A DNA stretch of 28,932 nucleotides from an uncultured Anaerovibrio sp. (GTDB lineage: Bacteria > Bacillota > Negativicutes > Selenomonadales > Selenomonadaceae). Positions 24,707-28,932 of the stretch are shown piece after piece; the first letter of the stretch is position 1, and every line of letters begins with the position of its first letter. The DNA is taken from NCBI GenBank assembly GCA_934196075.1, contig CAKPVW010000025.1, positions 1 to 28,932 on the forward strand, given 5' to 3'. Both the position numbers and the translations under genes were made by a program. The notes below the pieces were generated by a model that worked only from the letters and a program-made list of their open reading frames with translations, made no database searches and had not been told where the DNA came from.

Positions 24707-25879
24707 ATGTATAAAAAACTTATGATAATTTACCTTGGTATTCTGGCGGCTATGGCTCCCCTGGCCACAGATATGTATCTGCCCTCCCTGCCTGAGCTGC
24801 AGGCTGATTTTGGCAGCAGTACGGCTTTGATTCAGCTAACCTTGACTATGACTACTCTTGGTATGGCAGCAGGACAGATTTTTGCTGGGCCAATTAGTGA
24901 TTTGCGAGGGCGCAAGGTGCCTCTTTTTGTGGGTATGCTGATTTTTATGGCAGCCTCTCTGATTTGTGCCTTGGTGAATAATATTTATATTTTCCTGGGG
25001 GCTCGTCTGATACAGGGGTTGGCAGGTGCCTGTGGTATAGTTATTGCCAGGGCCATTGCCAGAGATATGTGCCAGGGAGCAGAGCTGACTACATTTTATG
25101 CAATTTTGATGATGGTTAATGGTTTGGCTCCTATTTTGGCCCCGGTAATTGGCGGTCAGCTGCTGGCTTTTGGCAGTTGGCATCTGATTTTTGCCACCTT
25201 GGCAGGTATCGGCTTGGTTATGGCTGTAGCTACTCTGTTTTACACAGAAACACTGGCTCCAGAGAAGCGGATTAAAAATATTTCTTCTACTTTGCATGTA
25301 TTGCCTCAGCTGATGAAGAATCGCTACTTTATGGGCCATTGTCTGGTACAGAGCTTTGTCTTTATGTCCTTCTTTTCCTATATTGGAAGTTCAGCCTTTA
25401 TTTTTCAGGGCATATACGGAGTTAGTGCTCAGGAATTTAGTTATATATTCGGCGGTATTGGTGTCTGTTTAATGTTGGTTGGCACGATTCCTGCCAAGCT
25501 GGGAGGCAAGGTGCCAGAGTATAAAATGTTGTTTACATCTATTGCAGTACAGATTTTAGGTAGTATACTGTTATTGGGCACTTTTGCCTTGGCAGATAAT
25601 TTCTGGCTGGTACTGCTTTTCCTGGCTATTAGCGTTATGCCTATTCCAATTATTGGTGCCGCAAGCTTTTCTCTGGCTCTCAATGGTCAGGGACGAAATG
25701 CAGGCAGTGCTTCTGCTCTGTTAGGCTTTTTCTCCATGTTCTTAGGTGCTTTGATGATGCCGGTAGCTGGCTATATTGGCACAGATACTGGTATACCTAT
25801 GGCGGTAATTATGCTGTGTGGGTTCCTGTTGGCTATGCTTTGCTATTGGACTATGATTCAGCCTGAACATCAGAATTAA
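24707..25879 (+). CDS. Bcr/CflA-family multidrug efflux MFS transporter
   Basis: The 390-residue inner-membrane protein has 12 predicted hydrophobic segments. Family hallmarks are the N-terminal PLATDMYLPSLPELQADFG, the loop 2-3 motif GPISDLRGRKVPL (about residues 64-76) and the segment RLIQGLAGACGIVIARAIARDM. Members export drugs such as bicyclomycin or sulfonamides with proton antiport. The ATG follows AAGGTG. No convincing promoter is seen between the transposase remnant and the gene, which begins 23 bp after the island repeat. It may use island read-through or an outward promoter. The substrate is unknown, and a role in self-protection from the island peptides is unproven. Confidence 0.88.
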   Translation: MYKKLMIIYLGILAAMAPLATDMYLPSLPELQADFGSSTALIQLTLTMTTLGMAAGQIFAGPISDLRGRKVPLFVGMLIFMAASLICALVNNIYIFLGARLIQGLAGACGIVIARAIARDMCQGAELTTFYAILMMVNGLAPILAPVIGGQLLAFGSWHLIFATLAGIGLVMAVATLFYTETLAPEKRIKNISSTLHVLPQLMKNRYFMGHCLVQSFVFMSFFSYIGSSAFIFQGIYGVSAQEFSYIFGGIGVCLMLVGTIPAKLGGKVPEYKMLFTSIAVQILGSILLLGTFALADNFWLVLLFLAISVMPIPIIGAASFSLALNGQGRNAGSASALLGFFSMFLGALMMPVAGYIGTDTGIPMAVIMLCGFLLAMLCYWTMIQPEHQN

Positions 25880-26012
25880 TTTGCCGTAGTTATCCACATA
25901 TTTCATGTGCATAAGTCAGTGGAATTGTGGATAACTATTATATATATGTAGATAATTGGCATATGGCTGTGAAAAAATACACAGAATATTGTTGAAAAAT
26001 GGAGGTCTTATA
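25880..26012. other. Intergenic DnaA-box pair
   Basis: Perfect DnaA boxes at 25890-25898 (+) and 25926-25934 (-), with TGTGCATAA at 25906-25914 (-) between them, lie in a 133-bp gap between the MFS and flavin-reductase genes. A further perfect box is at 27891-27899 (-). They are consistent with DnaA titration or regulation. Confidence 0.55.
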
Positions 26013-26519
26013 ATGAGTTTTAAGGAAATTGCACCAGAAAATTTTGCAGAAAGTGTTTTCAAGGTAATTGGTAAGGATTGGCTGCTGCTGGCTGGCACCA
26101 AGGATGGTAAAACCAATGCCATGACTGCTTCCTGGGGCGGTATGGGGATTATGTGGGGCAAGCCTGTAGCCTTTGTATTTATTCGTCCTCAGCGGTATAC
26201 CAAAGAGTTTGTGGATAATAGCGAGGGTATGACTATTTCTGTTTTGGAGGATCCAGAGCACAAGGTAATGAGTTACTTTGGCAGGGTTTCCGGCCGTGAT
26301 GAGGATAAAATTGCCAAGACTGGCCTTACCAAGGTAGAGGACAATGGGCAGGTTTACTTTGAGGAAGCAAGACTTGCTATGGTTTGCCGTAAGCTTTATG
26401 CTCAGGAAATGAAGCCTGAATGTTTCTTTGATAAGGAAAGTGATGCTAAATGGTATCCTAATAAGGATTACCATACTATGTATGTTATGGAGATTGAAAA
26501 GCTGCTGGTAAAGGAGTAA
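26013..26519 (+). CDS. Flavin reductase-like, FMN-binding split-barrel protein
   Basis: The 168-residue protein has a split-barrel flavoprotein pattern: NAMTASWGGMGIMWGKPVAF near residues 32-51, then FIRPQRYTKEFVDNSEGMTISVL, typical of flavoredoxin/flavin-reductase-like proteins that bind FMN. It is cytoplasmic and likely a flavin reductase or electron carrier in anaerobic redox metabolism. The ATG at 26013 follows TGGAGG; the open frame extends upstream to 25956 but has no ribosome site there. It ends 4 bp before the aminopeptidase gene, so the two form an operon. The redox partner is unknown. Confidence 0.85.
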   Translation: MSFKEIAPENFAESVFKVIGKDWLLLAGTKDGKTNAMTASWGGMGIMWGKPVAFVFIRPQRYTKEFVDNSEGMTISVLEDPEHKVMSYFGRVSGRDEDKIAKTGLTKVEDNGQVYFEEARLAMVCRKLYAQEMKPECFFDKESDAKWYPNKDYHTMYVMEIEKLLVKE

Positions 26520-26523
26520 GTTC

Positions 26524-27825
26524 ATGTACGATTCCGTTAGAAGCCTGCTGGAACTGGTACAGGAAGCTGTTTCTCCTTGGCATACGGTACAGGCGGTCAG
26601 CAAAAGATTAAGCAAGGCAGGCTTTCAGCCTTTGGATTTGGGAGAAAAATGGCAGCTGGAGTCAGGGAAAAGCTATTATGTGGAGGCCTTTGATTCCACG
26701 GTTTTAGCCTTTACCATAGGCGGTAATGGCTATACAGAGGCCAATAGTCTGCGGATAGCGGCCTCTCATACAGATTTTCCCGGTCTGAGAATCAAACCCC
26801 AGGCCAGCGTTATCAAGGATGGCTATGGGGTGCTGAATATTGAGTCCTATGGTGGACTGATTCTGGCCAGCTGGCAGGATAGGCCCCTGTCTATTGCCGG
26901 GAAGATTACCTTGAAGGGACCGGATGCCTTCCATCCCCAGGTAAGGCTGGTAGATTTTGCCAAGCCTCTTTTGACTATTCCTGAGCTGGCTATTCATATG
27001 AACCGCAAGGTAAATGAAGGAGTAGCTCTCAAAAAGCAAAAGGAAATGTTACCTTTAATGGCGGTGCTGGGGAAGGATGGAGATAAAAATTTCTTTGACC
27101 ATTGGCTGGCTAGAGAATTAGGCTGTGAGCCAGAGGAGATTCTTGCCTATGAGCTGAATCTTTATCCTTACGAGGCTGGTTGTCAGCTAGGCTTGGCTGG
27201 AGAGCTGGTTTCTGCTCCTCGCTTGGATAATATTACTTCTGTAGAGGCTTGTTTGCAGGGAATTGTTGCTTCCTCTGCCAAGGCTCAGGAATTGTCCGGA
27301 ATTTGTCTAGCAGCTTTCTTTGACAATGAAGAAATTGGCAGCCGCACCAAGCAGGGGGCTGGATCTGGTATTTTATTGGAGGTTTTGGAGCGGATTTATC
27401 TGGCTTTTGGCTATGATAGGGAGGCTATGTGGCAGGCTGTTAGCGGTGGCTTTATGCTGTCTGTGGATGTGGCTCATGCTCTACATCCAAATTATGGGGA
27501 AAAATATGATCCTTATACCAGACCTGTACTAAATGGGGGTGTGGCCTTGAAGCAGGCTGCTTCTCAGTCCTATGCCGGGGATGCTCAGGCAGTGGCTATA
27601 ATTAAGGCTCTTTGCCAGCAGGAAGGTATTCCATGTCAGATGTTTGTGAATCATGCTGACCAGCCTGGTGGCTCCACCTTAGGCTCAATTGCTTCTGCTT
27701 TGGTGCCTATGCGGACTATGGATATAGGTGTGGCTATGCTGTCCATGCATTCTGCAAGGGAAACTATGGGGGCTGCTGATCAGCAGGCTCTTAATGAGTT
27801 GGTTAGCAAATTTTATATAGTATGA
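26524..27825 (+). CDS. M18-family aspartyl aminopeptidase-like metallopeptidase
   Basis: The 433-residue cytoplasmic enzyme has M18 metal-site motifs: ASHTDFPGLRIKP (His82 and Asp84), APRLDNITSV, AAFFDNEEIGSRTKQGA and SMHSARETMG near the C-terminus. The family forms large oligomers with two zinc ions and releases N-terminal, often acidic, residues from peptides. Length matches (about 430). It is the second gene of an operon with the flavin-reductase-like gene, with a terminator downstream. Upstream spacing is 4 bp, and GGAG within the previous gene's end serves as ribosome site. Confidence 0.92.
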   Translation: MYDSVRSLLELVQEAVSPWHTVQAVSKRLSKAGFQPLDLGEKWQLESGKSYYVEAFDSTVLAFTIGGNGYTEANSLRIAASHTDFPGLRIKPQASVIKDGYGVLNIESYGGLILASWQDRPLSIAGKITLKGPDAFHPQVRLVDFAKPLLTIPELAIHMNRKVNEGVALKKQKEMLPLMAVLGKDGDKNFFDHWLARELGCEPEEILAYELNLYPYEAGCQLGLAGELVSAPRLDNITSVEACLQGIVASSAKAQELSGICLAAFFDNEEIGSRTKQGAGSGILLEVLERIYLAFGYDREAMWQAVSGGFMLSVDVAHALHPNYGEKYDPYTRPVLNGGVALKQAASQSYAGDAQAVAIIKALCQQEGIPCQMFVNHADQPGGSTLGSIASALVPMRTMDIGVAMLSMHSARETMGAADQQALNELVSKFYIV

Positions 27826-27844
27826 TTTTTTGATAACATTATGG

Positions 27845-27891
27845 GAGGCGAAAAAATACCTGAGTTGGGTATTTTTTCTGCCTCTTATTTT
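27845..27891 (+). terminator. Rho-independent terminator after the aminopeptidase
   Basis: GAGGCGAAAAAATACC (27845-27860) pairs with GGTATTTTTTCTGCCTC (27868-27884) with one bulge, and is followed by TTATTTT. It lies about 20 bp after the stop codon. Confidence 0.75.
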
Positions 27892-28154
27892 GTGGATAAA
27901 AATTTGCTGTTTTCTATCTACTAAAACTGTGAAAAATCATGCCTATCTTAATGGGTATGTTTTGGATATGTTTTTACTGTTATTGTCCTGTCGAAAAGGA
28001 TGAAGTTCCATGCAAATCAGAATTGTATACATGGAACTATACTATTGTCAGTAAATATCAGATGATTCTCATAATATATGAGTAGATTTTGTGTGTTCCA
28101 GAGATATACGTGGTAAACTTTTGGTAATTTTTTTAAAAAAATCATAAAATACCC
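27892..28154. other. Gene-free AT-rich stretch
   Basis: No coding frame is convincing. It contains a perfect 9-bp inverted repeat (AGTTCCATG 28004-28012 / CATGGAACT 28030-28038) enclosing a copy of the TGCAAATCAGAATT motif that also occurs at 280-293 and, inverted, at 28830-28843 in part. Confidence 0.4.
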
Positions 28155-28183
28155 TTGACATACTCATTGTAGTGTAGTATTAT
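28155..28183 (+). promoter_or_regulatory. Strong sigma-70-type promoter of a non-coding transcript
   Basis: TTGACA (28155-28160), a 17-nt spacer and TATTAT (28178-28183). It drives the structured region that follows, in which no protein frame starts. Confidence 0.8.
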
Positions 28184-28189
28184 ATAACC

Positions 28190-28391
28190 ATCGACAGGGA
28201 CATAGCACAGAGCGAAAGACAGAATCGGTTAGTCGGAAGCTCAACACCCCTCGCTATGAAACTTCGATATACCCCTTTTACGCGACATTCCCCTGTGTCG
28301 CAAACCCCTCTCTTTTAATAGATACTTCTTCTTTTACCTAAAAGAGGAAAAAGGCTGTGAAAACGTCGCCTATCGTTTTTACAGCTTTTTT
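28190..28391 (+). ncRNA. Putative structured non-coding RNA (possibly 6S-like)
   Basis: A predicted transcript of about 200 nt has a strong promoter directly upstream and an intrinsic terminator at its end, with no coding frame. Long-range pairing is visible: CGACAGGGA (28192-28200) with TCCCCTGTGTCG (28289-28300, with bulges), CATAGC (28201-28206) with GCTATG (28253-28258), and CTCTTTTA (28310-28317) with TAAAAGAG (28339-28346). Length, promoter and an imperfect closing stem would fit 6S RNA, but I cannot confirm its central bubble. It could instead be a riboswitch-type leader, though the next frame is a broken gene. Confidence 0.5.
28348..28391 (+). terminator. Terminator of the structured RNA
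   Basis: AAAAAGGCTGTGAAAACG (28348-28365) pairs with CGTTTTTACAGCTTTTTT (28374-28391) with few mismatches, and the right arm ends in a T-run. Confidence 0.8.
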
Positions 28392-28520
28392 CTTTGCCTA
28401 AATTTATCACAAACTCTGTAAAAACTACCTTTAGGCATGAGGTGTTTGTTGAGTGATTGGGTAGATGTAGGGCAAATTAGAAAGATATACATCGACAAAT
28501 AGGAAGTTGTGGAGGATAAA

Positions 28521-28610
28521 GTGAAGATATATGAAGTACCAAGCAGAAATCAAAATCTTTTGAAAGAACTATTAGATATATGGGAAAACTCTGTTCGGGC
28601 AACTCTGTAG
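28521..28610 (+). pseudogene. 5' fragment of a GNAT-family acetyltransferase
   Basis: From GTG 28521, behind GTGGAGG, the frame reads KIYEVPSRNQNLLKELLDIWENSVRATL and stops at 28608. The pattern (K/R)-I-x-E-V...LLxxLLxIWExSVRAT is the typical N-terminus of a GNAT acetyltransferase family, whose members continue for another ~110-130 residues. The sequence after 28600 reads on in another frame (SVAQLMKLYQQLVENEA...) that is not GNAT-like. An 8-bp repeat AACTCTGT (28587-28594 and 28601-28608) brackets the break, so a deletion at short repeats is plausible. Confidence 0.55.
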
Positions 28611-28640
28611 CCCAGCTAATGAAGCTGTACCAGCAACTGG

Positions 28641-28769
28641 TGGAAAATGAGGCAAAAAAATGTTATAATGAAGATAGATAAGAAGTGCTGCCGATAGACG
28701 GTCAGCCCTAGTTGTTAGCAGAAGTGACCGCTAAGTTTTCGAGGCCTTAGGCGGTCATTTCTGCTTTTT
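28641..28769 (+). ncRNA. Possible small RNA with its own promoter and terminator
   Basis: TGGAAA (28641-28646), 17 nt and TATAAT (28664-28669) would start a transcript of about 95 nt at about 28676. It ends at the strong terminator described separately. No credible peptide frame is visible inside. It could be a small RNA or a remnant of a toxin-antitoxin or mobile-element unit. Confidence 0.35.
28717..28769 (+). terminator. Strong rho-independent terminator
   Basis: AGCAGAAGTGACCGCTAAG (28717-28735) pairs with CTTAGGCGGTCATTTCTGCT (28746-28765), with one mismatch and one bulge, followed by TTTT. The remaining 28770-28932 shows no supported feature. Confidence 0.8.
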
Positions 28770-28932
28770 ATGTATACCCTTGTTTTATTGTGTAATACTG
28801 TTTTATAAGATTTAGCCACCTCGATATTATAAATTCTGATTTGTAGAGCTGATTGGCAAATCATGTTACTCTTTACTGAGGCATGGCAATACCCTTCCCG
28901 GCACGCTCGCGCTATATAAATGTGCCTCACGC

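Noticed and set aside
28190..28391. Assignment of the structured RNA to SRP RNA, tmRNA, RNase P, cyclic-di-GMP or cobalamin riboswitch
   Set aside because: The signature sequences of those classes are not present; left as unassigned with 6S only as a possibility.
28715..28930. 71-codon minus-strand frame at the right edge
   Set aside because: Includes the arms of a strong terminator, and its start has no ribosome site; could be an IS scrap but cannot be supported.

Overview
The window looks like chromosome from a diderm Firmicute of the Negativicutes (Selenomonas/Anaerovibrio-like). Strong purine-rich Shine-Dalgarno sites, a Firmicute-style GyrA and an LCP cell-wall protein sit beside a large autotransporter with an outer-membrane beta-barrel, so the cell should have an outer membrane. 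The genus is inferred, not proven.

Left flank (1-10.4 kb). A divergent promoter pair opens the window. Its rightward arm drives an operon of a ROK-family repressor, a PHP/HisJ-type phosphatase and an MFS permease, with a near-perfect palindromic operator just downstream of the -10 box. A bidirectional terminator separates this operon from a leftward AGCS amino-acid symporter. Then come gyrA (+), two back-to-back terminators, a leftward LCP protein, a stretch of about 500 bp rich in DnaA boxes, and a leftward DeoR-type regulator with its own operator.

Island (10.59-24.68 kb). The segment between two identical 18-bp direct repeats (10591-10608 and 24666-24683) is richer in G+C: about 60% in two sampled ABC-gene lines, against about 50% in two flanking-gene lines. 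It carries a secreted zincin-like autotransporter, an IS/MITE-like repeat, a Nif11-type precursor peptide, a truncated second precursor, and an NHLP/NHLM-type export operon. The operon is an RND-type adaptor, an NHLP HlyD-like adaptor, a C39 peptidase-ABC and a second ABC, followed by an ECF-like sigma factor. Two more short precursors with double-Gly or Ala leaders follow, then a decayed transposase. The leaders converge on L-x-(E/D)-(D/E)-x-(L/M)-(D/E)-x-V-(A/S)-(A/G)-(G/A), so one C39 exporter could process them all. No tailoring enzyme is visible. The same promoter-like motif, TGTAAT-N18-TATAAA, precedes both precursor transcription units and may be the target of the sigma factor.

Right flank (24.7-28.9 kb). 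A Bcr/CflA-type MFS exporter has its start only 23 bp after the right repeat. A flavin-reductase-like protein and an M18 aminopeptidase follow. The last kilobase has no intact gene. It holds a strong promoter, a probable structured RNA of about 200 nt ending in a terminator, a truncated acetyltransferase remnant, and a possible second small RNA.
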